The position numbers and the translations under genes are program-made. Of a DNA stretch of 64,000 nucleotides, positions 56,126-64,000 are shown piece by piece; position 1 is the stretch's first letter, and each line of letters begins with the position of its first letter. The notes beneath the pieces are model-generated. The model ran no database searches, was not told where the DNA came from, and saw only the letters and a program-made list of their open reading frames with translations. This stretch comes from JAHKLT01 sp046197865 (GTDB lineage Archaea > Methanobacteriota > Methanobacteria > Methanobacteriales > Methanobacteriaceae): contig NZ_CP166990.1 in assembly GCF_046197865.1 (NCBI RefSeq), positions 62,001 to 126,000 of the forward strand. The letters run 5' to 3'.

Positions 56126-56252
56126 TAATTTTTAACTTATAACTTATTCTTTTATAATTTATAAGTTTTAACTTTTAAGTTATATGTTATATATGTTAAC
56201 TTATATCTTATAAAGTTTATCTTTTAATTTTTAACTTATAACTTATAACTAT
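56126..56252. repeat. TAACTTAT repeat array, candidate centromere (parS-like) or operator
   Basis: The gap upstream of parA holds five exact TAACTTAT units (56133-56140, 56140-56147, 56197-56204, 56232-56239, 56239-56246) and a partial sixth (TAACTAT, 56246-56252). Inverted near-copies are ATAAGTTT (56161-56168) and TTAAGTTA (56175-56182). A 22-base segment, 56126-56147, recurs exactly at 56225-56246, 99 bases apart, each with two units in 7-base tandem. This density is unusual even in AT-rich DNA. Place and pattern fit a binding site for the Par adaptor, or for a regulator of the two divergent genes. Confidence 0.7.
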
Positions 56253-56289
56253 CTAAATATTTTAATATTATTAAAAACATAGTAAAATC

Positions 56290-57327
56290 ATGAAAATTTT
56301 AGCTATTGATATAGGGACAGGTACACAAGATATATTATTTTATGATACTACTAAAGAATTAGAAAATTCAATTAAATTAGTACTACCTTCACCTCATATT
56401 TTCATTGGTCAAAAAATAGATCAAATAGAAAATAATATACTTTTTACAGGAAATATAATGGGAGGTGGAAAACTAAAAAAGAAGATACTAGAACATATTG
56501 ATAAAGGATATGAAGTAGTAATGGAAGAAAAATGTGCAAAAACAATTAGAGATAATCTTGAGCATGTTAAAGATTTAGGAATTAAAATTAAAGATGATAA
56601 TAAAAATTATGATAGCTATACTAAAATCTACTTATCTGATGTAGATATGAAAAAATTAAAAGAAACATTCTTAAATTATGATTTAGATTTTGAAATAGAT
56701 AAAATAGCTATTGCTGTTCAAGATCATGGTTATAATGAAAAGATGGGTGATAGAGATTTTAGATTTGAAAAAATTAGAGAAAAAATTAAATTTCCAATAA
56801 ATGTTGAAGAGTTTGGATATATAGACAATATTCCCGAATATTTCTCTAGGATGAAATCAGTAGAATCTACAATAAAAAATGAAGAAAAATTAACTCCTTT
56901 ATTAATGGATACTAAGTTTGCATCTATTTGTGGAATGTGCTATGATGAAAATATTAAAAACTTAAATAGTTTTATAGTAATTGACATTGGAAATGGACAT
57001 ACTACTGCTGCATCAATAGAAAATAATAAAATACAAGGAATATTTGAACATCATACCTCATCTTTAACAAAAGATTCATTAGAAAAATATATTACTAAAT
57101 TAGCTAGTGGCAAAATAACTAATGAAGAAGTCTATAATGATCATGGTCATGGAGCACATGTAATAAATCCAATATCAACAATAGAAAAAGTTGTAGTAAG
57201 TGGTCCAAGAAGAGAATTAATTGAAAGTACTCATTTAGATTGGTATTATTCTTGTCCTGGAGGAGACGTTATGATGACTGGCACCATAGGACTTATAAAA
57301 ACATTGGAATATTTAAGTAAAAGGTAG
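56290..57327 (+). CDS. DUF1786-like ASKHA-fold protein
   Basis: 345 residues. LAIDIGTGTQDIL at the N-terminus and FIVIDIGNGHTTAASI near residue 227 are phosphate loops of the actin/sugar-kinase fold; VVSGPRRELIEST near 298 may be the adenosine loop. HGAHVINPIST and YSCPGGDVMMTG are further conserved-looking parts. The family (DUF1786) is uncharacterized and often linked to pyruvate-formate-lyase activators by name only. It is divergent from parA across the repeat array and is followed at 3 bases by a PHP gene. Confidence 0.8.
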   Translation: MKILAIDIGTGTQDILFYDTTKELENSIKLVLPSPHIFIGQKIDQIENNILFTGNIMGGGKLKKKILEHIDKGYEVVMEEKCAKTIRDNLEHVKDLGIKIKDDNKNYDSYTKIYLSDVDMKKLKETFLNYDLDFEIDKIAIAVQDHGYNEKMGDRDFRFEKIREKIKFPINVEEFGYIDNIPEYFSRMKSVESTIKNEEKLTPLLMDTKFASICGMCYDENIKNLNSFIVIDIGNGHTTAASIENNKIQGIFEHHTSSLTKDSLEKYITKLASGKITNEEVYNDHGHGAHVINPISTIEKVVVSGPRRELIESTHLDWYYSCPGGDVMMTGTIGLIKTLEYLSKR

Positions 57328-57330
57328 TTT

Positions 57331-57987
57331 ATGTTAAGGCTTGATCCTCATATTCATAGTGAATATTCCCATGATTCTAATTCTAAAATAAGTAATATTT
57401 TAAAAGTAGCTAAAGTTAAAAAACTTGACGCTATAGCTATTAGTGATCATAATACTGTAAAAGGTTCTATTAAAGCTATTGATGAATCTAGCAAATATGA
57501 AAAATTATTAGTTATTCCTTCTATTGAAATTTCATCTAGTAAAGGTCATGTTTTAGGTTTAGGTGTAGAAGAGCTAATTGATAAAGGATTATCACCTGAG
57601 GAGACAATTGATAAAATTCATGATCAAGGAGGACTTGCTATTATACCTCACCCATATAGCTTTTATAGAAGTGGTTTATTTTCTAAAGTGATTCCTCCTC
57701 ATTTAAAGATTGATGCTATTGAAATTTTAAATGCTAAATACTTTATTGGATATGGAAATAAAAAAGCAAGAAAATTTTCAAAAAAGTATAATATACCTGG
57801 AATTGGTGCAAGTGATTCACATATGTTAAAAACAATAGGCTCTTGTTTTACTAAAGTAAATAGTGATATGGATATTGATAGTATTTTAAAAGCTATAAAA
57901 AAGAATAAAATTAATACTATGGGTAAAGGAAACTCATATATTTCCAATGCTAAAAATAATTTATTGGATAAAATCAGTAGAAAATAA
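57331..57987 (+). CDS. PHP-domain phosphoesterase
   Basis: 218 residues of the polymerase-and-histidinol-phosphatase fold. Metal-binding motifs are DPHIHSEYSHDS near residue 5-16, ISDHNTVKG near 38, IPSIEISSSKGHVLGLG near 58 and GIGASDSHM near 155. These suit a metal-dependent phosphoesterase on a small or nucleic-acid substrate. It follows the DUF1786-like gene by 3 bases and precedes the DUF63 gene, so it is the middle gene of an operon. Confidence 0.88.
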   Translation: MLRLDPHIHSEYSHDSNSKISNILKVAKVKKLDAIAISDHNTVKGSIKAIDESSKYEKLLVIPSIEISSSKGHVLGLGVEELIDKGLSPEETIDKIHDQGGLAIIPHPYSFYRSGLFSKVIPPHLKIDAIEILNAKYFIGYGNKKARKFSKKYNIPGIGASDSHMLKTIGSCFTKVNSDMDIDSILKAIKKNKINTMGKGNSYISNAKNNLLDKISRK

Positions 57988-58017
57988 TTCTATTATATTG
58001 TCAAGGAGAAAATTTTG

Positions 58018-58797
58018 ATGGATTTTTTTATTTTAAAAAATATTATTGATGAATATTTTTTCTCAGGATATACTATTTTTAATACAGTTATTTATGCAAT
58101 TATATTAATTATAATATTAGAATTAATTTTAAAGCTATTTAATAAAATAAAAATCAATCCAAAAAATATAATATATAGTATTATTCCTTTCATATTTTTT
58201 GGATCTGGAGTTCGAGCATTAGTAGATAATAATATATTACAATATAATTATTTGACAATTACACCAGGTATATATTTATCTGTTGGAATACTTGCAATTC
58301 TATCATTAATTATCGGATATATTTTAAGAAATATTATAGATTATAGAATCTCAATATTTTTATTAGCTTTACCTTTTGGATTATATCCTTTCTTTAAAAT
58401 GGATCATTTTAATTTAGAAATATTATCATTTGTTATATTATTATGGATTATATTAACTAGTTTATTTTATTTAATAGGAAAATATTGGAGCTTACTTAAA
58501 GATAAAATTAACTTATCTATAATTTCTGCTCATTTACTCGATGCTACAACTACTTTTGTAGCTGTTGATTTTTATGGATATAATGAACAACATGTACTTC
58601 CAAGTATAATCTACAATATATTTGATACAGCTATTATAATGTATCCATTAAAAATTATTGTTATAATCTCCTGTATATATTTAATAGATAAATATATTGA
58701 TGATGAGATATTAAATGGTTTAATAAAATTAGCAATATTTGTCCTTGGATTAGCTCCAGGGATTCGAAATTTACTTACAATGCTAATTGGAATTTAA
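58018..58797 (+). CDS. DUF63-family membrane protein
   Basis: 259 residues with about eight membrane helices. FGSGVRALVDN near residue 60 and ISAHLLDATTTFVAVDFYGYNEQHVLP near 168-195 are the conserved stretches of DUF63 (archaea-only; unknown function). An AAGGAG site is at 58003-58008. Either TTG 58015 or ATG 58018 could be used; ATG is chosen. It is the last gene of the operon with DUF1786 and PHP genes. Membrane-localized; a transport or lipid role is only a guess. Confidence 0.85.
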   Translation: MDFFILKNIIDEYFFSGYTIFNTVIYAIILIIILELILKLFNKIKINPKNIIYSIIPFIFFGSGVRALVDNNILQYNYLTITPGIYLSVGILAILSLIIGYILRNIIDYRISIFLLALPFGLYPFFKMDHFNLEILSFVILLWIILTSLFYLIGKYWSLLKDKINLSIISAHLLDATTTFVAVDFYGYNEQHVLPSIIYNIFDTAIIMYPLKIIVIISCIYLIDKYIDDEILNGLIKLAIFVLGLAPGIRNLLTMLIGI

Positions 58798-58819
58798 TAA
58801 AAAATAGTATATAAGGAAA

Positions 58820-59092
58820 TTAATCCTTTTTAATTTGAATTTCTATTGTAGAAACATTTGTTTGCATACCTTCATTATTTGTAATTTCTTCTGTAGAAAT
58901 TTCAATATTTCCTACATCAGACTCAGGTATAAATCTATTTCTAACAATCTCAGCAACATCAACAGCTTTACTAATAGCTCGACCACGGGCTTTTAAAAAT
59001 ACTTCTTCGGTATCACCGTTCATTTGAGTCACTACTGCTAAAACATAGTTCATTACTGGTTTACTTCCGATGTAAATCACATTTTCTTCCAA
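58820..59092 (-). CDS. albA: Alba chromatin protein
   Basis: 90-residue archaeal DNA/RNA-binding protein. VIYIGSKPVMNYVLAVVTQ near residues 5-23, then FLKARGRAISKAVDVAEIVRNRF near 32-54, are the diagnostic Alba stretches, with the DNA-contacting lysine after YIGS. The start is TTG 59090-59092, behind a full GGAGGT at 59100-59105, so the TTG start is well supported. It probably forms a single unit. It is 4.5 kb from the ParA system. Confidence 0.95.
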   Translation of the reverse strand: MEENVIYIGSKPVMNYVLAVVTQMNGDTEEVFLKARGRAISKAVDVAEIVRNRFIPESDVGNIEISTEEITNNEGMQTNVSTIEIQIKKD

Positions 59093-59153
59093 CTTATAAC
59101 CTCCAAAGATGTACTAAAAATAGTTTATTTATTAATCTATATAAATATTTATA

Positions 59154-60704
59154 TTAAGTAATATTTTTCGATGAATTTTGAATAACTAATAACTTATTTA
59201 TTGAATTTAAGATTGCAATTACACTAGCCATAACAATATCATCTTTTGTTGATCTTCCTGTTGCTTTATTACCTTTATCATCTGATGTAACAACAAAAAC
59301 TTCTGCTAATGCATCAGTACCACCAGTAATAGCTTCAATATTATATTCTTCAAGTTCAATATCAGTAGTTTCTTTTATTAAATATCTAATAGAATTTAAT
59401 GCAGCATCTACTGGTCCAACTCCTGTTTGTGATGTTTCGTTTTCTTCTCCATTTATTAATAATTTAACAGTAGCTGAAGGAGATACAGTCTCACCAGTCA
59501 TAACAGATAAACCTAAAAGTTTAATATATTCTTCTTTTGATGTACTAAGTTCTGTAACAGCTATTGCTTTTAAATCAGCATCAGTGATTGTTTTACCCTT
59601 ATCACCTAATGCTTTTATCTGATCATATACAGAACAAAATTGACTTTCAGATAAATCAATATTATACTCTTCTAATTTTGATTTTAAACCACTTGCACCT
59701 GTATGTTTACCTAGTGCAATTTTACGAGAATGACCTACAAGTTCAGGAGCTATTGGTTCATAAGTTGAAGCATTTTCTAAAACACCATGAACATGTATTC
59801 CTGATTCATGAGCAAAAGCATTTTCTCCTACAATTGGTTTATTTGGAGATAATTTAATACCTGTTATTTTACTTACAAAATCAGATAGGTTGTATAATTT
59901 TTTAGTATCAATATCTAATTTAATTCCATATGCAACCTCTAATGCAACAACTAATTCTTCTAAAGATGCATTTCCTCCACGTTCACCTAAACCATTAACA
60001 GTAACATGTGCTTGTGATGCACCAGCCTCTATTGCCATTAAAGAATTAGCTGTAGCTAAACCAAAATCATTATGGAAATGAACACTTATTGGAGATTTTA
60101 ATTCTTGTTTTAAATCATATATTAAAGATTTAGCTATTATTGGAGTTAAAACACCAACAGTATCAGGAACATTGATTGTACTAGCTCCAGCATCTTCTGC
60201 GGCTTTATAAATTTCTATTAAATAATCCTTCTCAGTTCTTGTTGCATCTTCAGCAGAAAATTCAACTGTAATTCCATGGTCTTTAGCATATTCAATTGCA
60301 TGAACTGCTTTATCTAAAATTTGCTCTTTATTCATTTTGAGCTTATAATCTCTATGTAATGGACTTGTTCCAATAAAAGTATGAACATATGATAAATTAG
60401 AATCAATTAAAGCATCCATGTCTTTTTCAAGCACTCTAGCTAATCCACAAATTTCTGCATTTAAATTCAACTCTTTTACTTTACGAGCTGTATCTCTTTC
60501 ACCAGCTGATACAATTGGAAAACCAATCTCAATAGTGTCTACTCCTAAACTATCTAATTTCTTTGCAATTTCGATTTTTTCATCTACTGTTAATGCAATG
60601 CCTGGAGTTTGTTCACCATCTCTTAATGTGGTGTCAAAGATTTTAATATTATCTTGCAGGTCCATATATTTGTTTTTTATTTTTTCAATATCCATTCCAT
60701 ACAT
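59154..60704 (-). CDS. 2-isopropylmalate synthase / citramalate synthase family
   Basis: 516 residues. The DRE-TIM barrel begins with FDTTLRDGEQTPG near residue 25; NVPDTVGVLTP near 178, HFHNDFGLATANS near 207 and GENAFAHESGIHVHG near 297 carry the metal and catalytic ligands, and the C-terminal about 130 residues form the leucine-type regulatory domain. It condenses acetyl-CoA with 2-oxoisovalerate (LeuA) or pyruvate (CimA); methanogens have both and sequence alone does not decide here. I choose ATG 60704, which has GAGGGAT upstream, rather than ATG 60737. Confidence 0.9.
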   Translation of the reverse strand: MYGMDIEKIKNKYMDLQDNIKIFDTTLRDGEQTPGIALTVDEKIEIAKKLDSLGVDTIEIGFPIVSAGERDTARKVKELNLNAEICGLARVLEKDMDALIDSNLSYVHTFIGTSPLHRDYKLKMNKEQILDKAVHAIEYAKDHGITVEFSAEDATRTEKDYLIEIYKAAEDAGASTINVPDTVGVLTPIIAKSLIYDLKQELKSPISVHFHNDFGLATANSLMAIEAGASQAHVTVNGLGERGGNASLEELVVALEVAYGIKLDIDTKKLYNLSDFVSKITGIKLSPNKPIVGENAFAHESGIHVHGVLENASTYEPIAPELVGHSRKIALGKHTGASGLKSKLEEYNIDLSESQFCSVYDQIKALGDKGKTITDADLKAIAVTELSTSKEEYIKLLGLSVMTGETVSPSATVKLLINGEENETSQTGVGPVDAALNSIRYLIKETTDIELEEYNIEAITGGTDALAEVFVVTSDDKGNKATGRSTKDDIVMASVIAILNSINKLLVIQNSSKNIT

Positions 60705-60819
60705 TAAAATCCCTCTTATATTTATTATGTAATTCATTTATTTTATTATTTTTCATGAAAATTTCTCATCTTTTGCTCTTGTTAAATCTTTATAAACTTA
60801 TATTACTAAAAATAATAAT

Positions 60820-63132
60820 ATGGGAAATTATATTAAACATCCTCTTATTAAAGTAGATACTGTTGAAGCCAGGGCTTATCAGCAAAAATTAGCTGGTGAT
60901 GTTTTAAAAAAGGGAAACACAATGGTAGTTGCACCTACTGCTTTAGGTAAAACATTAGTAGCTATATTAGTTGCAGCTGATAGATTAGAAAAATTTAATA
61001 AATCTAAAGTACTTATTTTAGCTCCTAGTAAACCTTTAACTATTCAACATGAGGAAAATTTCAAAAATTTCTTAAATGTTCCAATAACATCTATTACTGG
61101 ATCAATCAATGTTAAAGATAGACAAAAAAGATGGGAAGAATCTAAAATTATTTGTGCAACTCCTCAAACTGTAGAATCTGATTTATTAAATGGTAGATAT
61201 AATTTTGAAGATGTCTCTTTAATTGTTTTTGATGAATGTCATCATGCTGTAGGATCTTATTCTTATGTTTACCTAGCTAATCGCTATGTTAAAGAAGCTA
61301 AAAGAAATTTAATTTTAGGTCTTACTGCTTCTCCTGGTTCTGATAAATCAAAAATTAAAGAAGTTTCTCACAACCTATATATTCAAAATGTTGTTGTTAA
61401 ATCTGAAGATGATACAGATGTTAAACCTTATTTTAATCCTGTTGATACTGAATGGGTTAAAGTTAAAATGAGTAATGAACTAGCTAAAATTAAAGAATCC
61501 TTAAATAAATCTTTAAAAGTTCGACTTAAAGGCTTAAAAAATATGAATATTATTAATACAGTTTCTGTAAATAAAAGAGATATTTTAAAAGCTCGTGGAG
61601 ATGTACAAAATAAAATAGCTAGATCTACTAATCCTCCTAAAGATTTATATCAAGCAATTTCTATTTTAAGTGCTGTAATTAATATTCAACATTCTTTAGA
61701 ACTTGTTGAAACTCAAGGTGTAGCTACTTTTAATAAATATATTTCAAGACTTCGTAAGAAAAACACTAAAGCTGCTAAAGGTTTACTTGCAGATCATAAT
61801 TTTTCGCATGCTATTGCACTATCTTTTGAAGCTCAAGAACATGGTTGGGAACATCCTAAACTTAAAAAATTAATGGAATTATTAAAAACAGAGTTAGGTA
61901 CTGATAAGTCTCAAACTGTTCTTAAATCTTTAAGAGATAATCCAGATAAAAAACAACCTAAAGTTATTGTTTTTACTCAATTTAGAGATACTCTTGAAAT
62001 GATTCATAATAAATGTGAAAGTGAAGGTATTAAATCTGTTAAGTTCTTTGGTCAAGGTAAAAAAGATGGTGAGAAGGGATTATCTCAAAAAGAACAGAAA
62101 AATGTTATAAAGTCCTTTAAAATGGGGGAATATGATGTTTTAATTTCTACTAGTGTTGCCGAAGAAGGTATTGATATTCCTGCTGTAGATTTAGTTATTT
62201 TATATGAACCTGTTCCATCTGAAATTCGTATGATTCAAAGAAAAGGAAGAACTGGTCGTAAAAGAACAGGTAAAGTTAAAATACTCATGACTGAAGGAAC
62301 ACGTGATGAAGCCTATTATTGGGCATCAATTAATAAAGAAAAAATGATGAGAGAACAATTAATTGATAAAAATATTTTAGAAGAGTTAAATTTAAATGCA
62401 GCTGAGAGAATGGAAGATGAAAAGGCTGTTAAAGTTATTGAAAAACCTAAAAAATCTGATGAGGTTATTGTTTATGCCGATTCAAGAGAAGGTAATTCTA
62501 CTGTTATAAGACATTTAGATAATATTGAAGTAAATGTTAAAGTTAAATCTATGACTGTAGGGGATTATCAAGTTAGTGATGATGTAATTATTGAACGTAA
62601 AACTGCAAAAGATTTTGTTGATTCTATTGTTGATAAACGTCTTTTTAAACAAGCTAATGATTTAAGAGAAGAATTTAAAAAACCTATAATCATTTTAGAA
62701 GGGGATGATCTTTATTCTGGTTTTATTAATCCTAATGCTATTCGTGGTTCAATAGCTTCTATTGCATTAGATTTTGGTATTAGTATAATCCCAACAAGAG
62801 ATTCAGAAGATACAGCTGCAATGATTAAAAGAATAGCTAGTAGAGAACAACGTGGTGAGAAAACTAATATTCAACTTAGAACTGACAGGAAACCAGATAA
62901 TTTATGGGAACAACAAGTTTTTATTATTGAATCACTTCCAAATGTTGGTCCTGTTAATGCTAAAAAACTTTTAGAACATTTTGGTTCTGTTAAAAAAATA
63001 ATGGATGCATCAGAATCTGAACTTCAAGAAGTTGAAGGTATTGGTAAGAAAATTGCTCAAAATATTAGAAAAGTAATTGAAAGTAAGTATTTATATTTTA
63101 AAAATGATCAAACCGAAAAAAGATTATTATAA
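60820..63132 (+). CDS. hef: Hef-like helicase-nuclease (XPF family)
   Basis: 770 residues. An N-terminal SF2 helicase has Walker A PTALGKT near residues 40-46, DECH near 138, ASPGSDKSK near 170, FTQFRDTLE near 385 and QRKGRTGR near 475. The C-terminal XPF nuclease has YADSREGNS near 550 and the ERKTAKDF active site near 590, followed by two helix-hairpin-helix units (LPNVGPVNAKKLL and VEGIGKKIA). It processes stalled forks and branched DNA. TATA-like sequence near 60787-60796 and no ribosome site suggest a leaderless message. Confidence 0.94.
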   Translation: MGNYIKHPLIKVDTVEARAYQQKLAGDVLKKGNTMVVAPTALGKTLVAILVAADRLEKFNKSKVLILAPSKPLTIQHEENFKNFLNVPITSITGSINVKDRQKRWEESKIICATPQTVESDLLNGRYNFEDVSLIVFDECHHAVGSYSYVYLANRYVKEAKRNLILGLTASPGSDKSKIKEVSHNLYIQNVVVKSEDDTDVKPYFNPVDTEWVKVKMSNELAKIKESLNKSLKVRLKGLKNMNIINTVSVNKRDILKARGDVQNKIARSTNPPKDLYQAISILSAVINIQHSLELVETQGVATFNKYISRLRKKNTKAAKGLLADHNFSHAIALSFEAQEHGWEHPKLKKLMELLKTELGTDKSQTVLKSLRDNPDKKQPKVIVFTQFRDTLEMIHNKCESEGIKSVKFFGQGKKDGEKGLSQKEQKNVIKSFKMGEYDVLISTSVAEEGIDIPAVDLVILYEPVPSEIRMIQRKGRTGRKRTGKVKILMTEGTRDEAYYWASINKEKMMREQLIDKNILEELNLNAAERMEDEKAVKVIEKPKKSDEVIVYADSREGNSTVIRHLDNIEVNVKVKSMTVGDYQVSDDVIIERKTAKDFVDSIVDKRLFKQANDLREEFKKPIIILEGDDLYSGFINPNAIRGSIASIALDFGISIIPTRDSEDTAAMIKRIASREQRGEKTNIQLRTDRKPDNLWEQQVFIIESLPNVGPVNAKKLLEHFGSVKKIMDASESELQEVEGIGKKIAQNIRKVIESKYLYFKNDQTEKRLL

Positions 63133-63870
63133 TTTTTTTATGTACTCAAGACTTTTTTCTAAGTAATCTGTATTATTTACTTCAATCATGTATATTCCAT
63201 TATAGTTTTTCTTTTTAAAAACATTAATGATGTTATTAAAATCAATTTCTCCATCACCTAATGCAAGGTGTGAATCATTATCACCATAATTATCAGACAT
63301 ATGTATGTGTTTAATCGAATCAAAATACATTTGATTTTCGCTATATCCTGCAGTATATGCATGGCCAATATCTAGTGTCATAGCTAAGTTATAACTTTTA
63401 AGAAATTCATCTAATTTTTCTATATCTTGATACATAAAACCTTCAATATTTGGCATATTCTCAATAGCTGCTGTAATACCTAAATCATCACAATATTTTG
63501 ATATTTCTTTAATAGCTGGGTGTGATTTTTCATAAACTTCTTTTTCATAATCTCTAGCTAGATAAGGTATTATTCCAGGATGAACTACAAGAATTTCACT
63601 ATCTATTTTATTTGCAAAATCAGCAGATGATTTAATAGCTTCAATAGAAGATTTATAGATATATGTATTAAGTGATGCAATATTAAGATCAATTATTGGT
63701 GAGTGGACTGTATAATTTAAGTTATAGCTATTTAATACTTCTGTGTTAATCTCTTCACATGGATATTGATGTAGGATCTCTAAATATTCAATATTTAAAC
63801 TTTCAAAATATTTTAAGTTTTGCTCAATGTCTTCTCCATATATAGATAATGTTGATGCACCAATTTTCAT
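63127..63870 (-). CDS. Xylose-isomerase-like TIM barrel (sugar-phosphate isomerase/epimerase family)
   Basis: 247 residues of the AP-endonuclease-2/xylose-isomerase fold. MKIGASTLSIYGEDIEQ, YLEILHQYPCEE near residue 33, VHSPIIDLNIAS near 54, VVHPGIIP near 95, IENMPN near 135, TLDIGHAYTAGY near 167 and IHMSDNYGDNDSHLALGDGEIDF near 190 provide metal ligands (E, H, D, H, E). The reaction cannot be assigned. ATG 63870 is chosen, with TTGATTT upstream; its stop interleaves with the hef stop (6 bases). A partial gene lies just upstream. Confidence 0.85.
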   Translation of the reverse strand: MKIGASTLSIYGEDIEQNLKYFESLNIEYLEILHQYPCEEINTEVLNSYNLNYTVHSPIIDLNIASLNTYIYKSSIEAIKSSADFANKIDSEILVVHPGIIPYLARDYEKEVYEKSHPAIKEISKYCDDLGITAAIENMPNIEGFMYQDIEKLDEFLKSYNLAMTLDIGHAYTAGYSENQMYFDSIKHIHMSDNYGDNDSHLALGDGEIDFNNIINVFKKKNYNGIYMIEVNNTDYLEKSLEYIKKL

Positions 63871-63879
63871 ATAAATCAA

Positions 63880-64000
63880 TTATTTTTTAATAGCTGTGAT
63901 ATCTAAATCCATATCTAATGCATTTAAAATAATTTCAGATAAAGCAACTCCTTTTTTGATTTTAATTTCTCCATTTCTACTTGTTGTTGCAGTAAGTAAA
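63880..64000 (-). CDS. Partial gene, N-terminus beyond window
   Basis: Read leftward, an open frame enters at the window edge and ends with TAA at 63880-63882, nine bases before the TIM barrel gene start. The visible end is about 39 residues (LTATTSRNGEIKIKKGV then ALSEIILNALDMDLDI, ending TAIKK). I do not recognise it. It is likely cotranscribed with the TIM barrel gene. Confidence 0.6.
   Translation of the reverse strand, partial: LLTATTSRNGEIKIKKGVALSEIILNALDMDLDITAIKK

Noticed and set aside
56126..56252. Repeat array as a CRISPR
   Set aside because: Units are 8 bases in 7-base tandem or irregular spacing, with no spacers of constant length and no cas genes.

Overview
The window is a 64-kb piece of an AT-rich archaeal chromosome, most likely from Methanobrevibacter or a close relative in the Methanobacteriales. 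The clade call rests on gene content: F420-dependent methylene-H4MPT dehydrogenase (mtd), fused formaldehyde-activating enzyme/hexulose-phosphate synthase, the coenzyme F430 enzyme CfbD, a methanogenesis-marker-12-like protein, an MsvR-type V4R regulator beside an F420H2-oxidase flavoprotein, Alba, Get3, archaeal MAT, Hef and archaeal-type ThrS. Ribosome binding sites are mostly GGTGAT or GGAGG, several genes start with TTG behind a strong site, and a few look leaderless. I see no insertion sequence, prophage, CRISPR array or rRNA. One tRNA (Val, anticodon TAC) is present, and no gap without a gene exceeds about 280 bases.

Layout. 1-9.9 kb: end of a membrane protein, then mat, ileS, purL, moeA and a site-2-type protease, all rightward. 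10-13.5 kb: an oxygen-defence cluster (rubrerythrin-like protein and FprA leftward, MsvR-type regulator rightward, with an MsvR-like box in the shared promoter), then cbiL. 13.5-26 kb: XPD/DinG-like helicase, a large membrane protein, GNAT, HtpX with an EF-hand loop, TrmI, leuS-cutA, nadE, Get3. 25-29 kb: a leftward operon of metallophosphoesterase, membrane-anchored phosphatase-fold protein, cbiE and a DUF2115-like protein. 29.4-33.7 kb: ychF, cfbD, hisH and a PurM-like protein in one rightward run. 33.7-42.2 kb: a pilin-like peptide, uppP, ilvE, tRNA-Val, an Mrr-like membrane protein, surE, an Lsm protein, marker-12-like protein, thrS and a TrmB regulator. 42.2-50 kb: hcp-cupin, fae-hps, a zinc ribbon, a coiled-coil repeat protein, an iron-sulfur flavoprotein, a lipid-linked sugar flippase, ModE-like regulator, ferredoxin, hisB. 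50-64 kb: mtd, a Wzy-like polymerase with cfbB, a radical SAM protein, a ParA system with an unusual partner, a DUF1786/PHP/DUF63 operon, alba, an isopropylmalate/citramalate synthase, hef and a xylose-isomerase-like TIM barrel protein.

Most genes are housekeeping. The best candidate for an undescribed system is at 54.8-56.3 kb. ParA is followed without a gap by an acidic protein that keeps only the ParA-contacting LGKGLDSLIP peptide of ParB. Five exact TAACTTAT units lie just upstream of parA, which suggests a segregation system with a new adaptor and a new centromere. Other points of interest are the EF-hand in HtpX, the MsvR box, a palindrome in front of hcp next to a TrmB regulator, an Mrr-like protein with a lost catalytic lysine, and the repeated use of interleaved stop codons and stop-spanning hairpins at gene ends.
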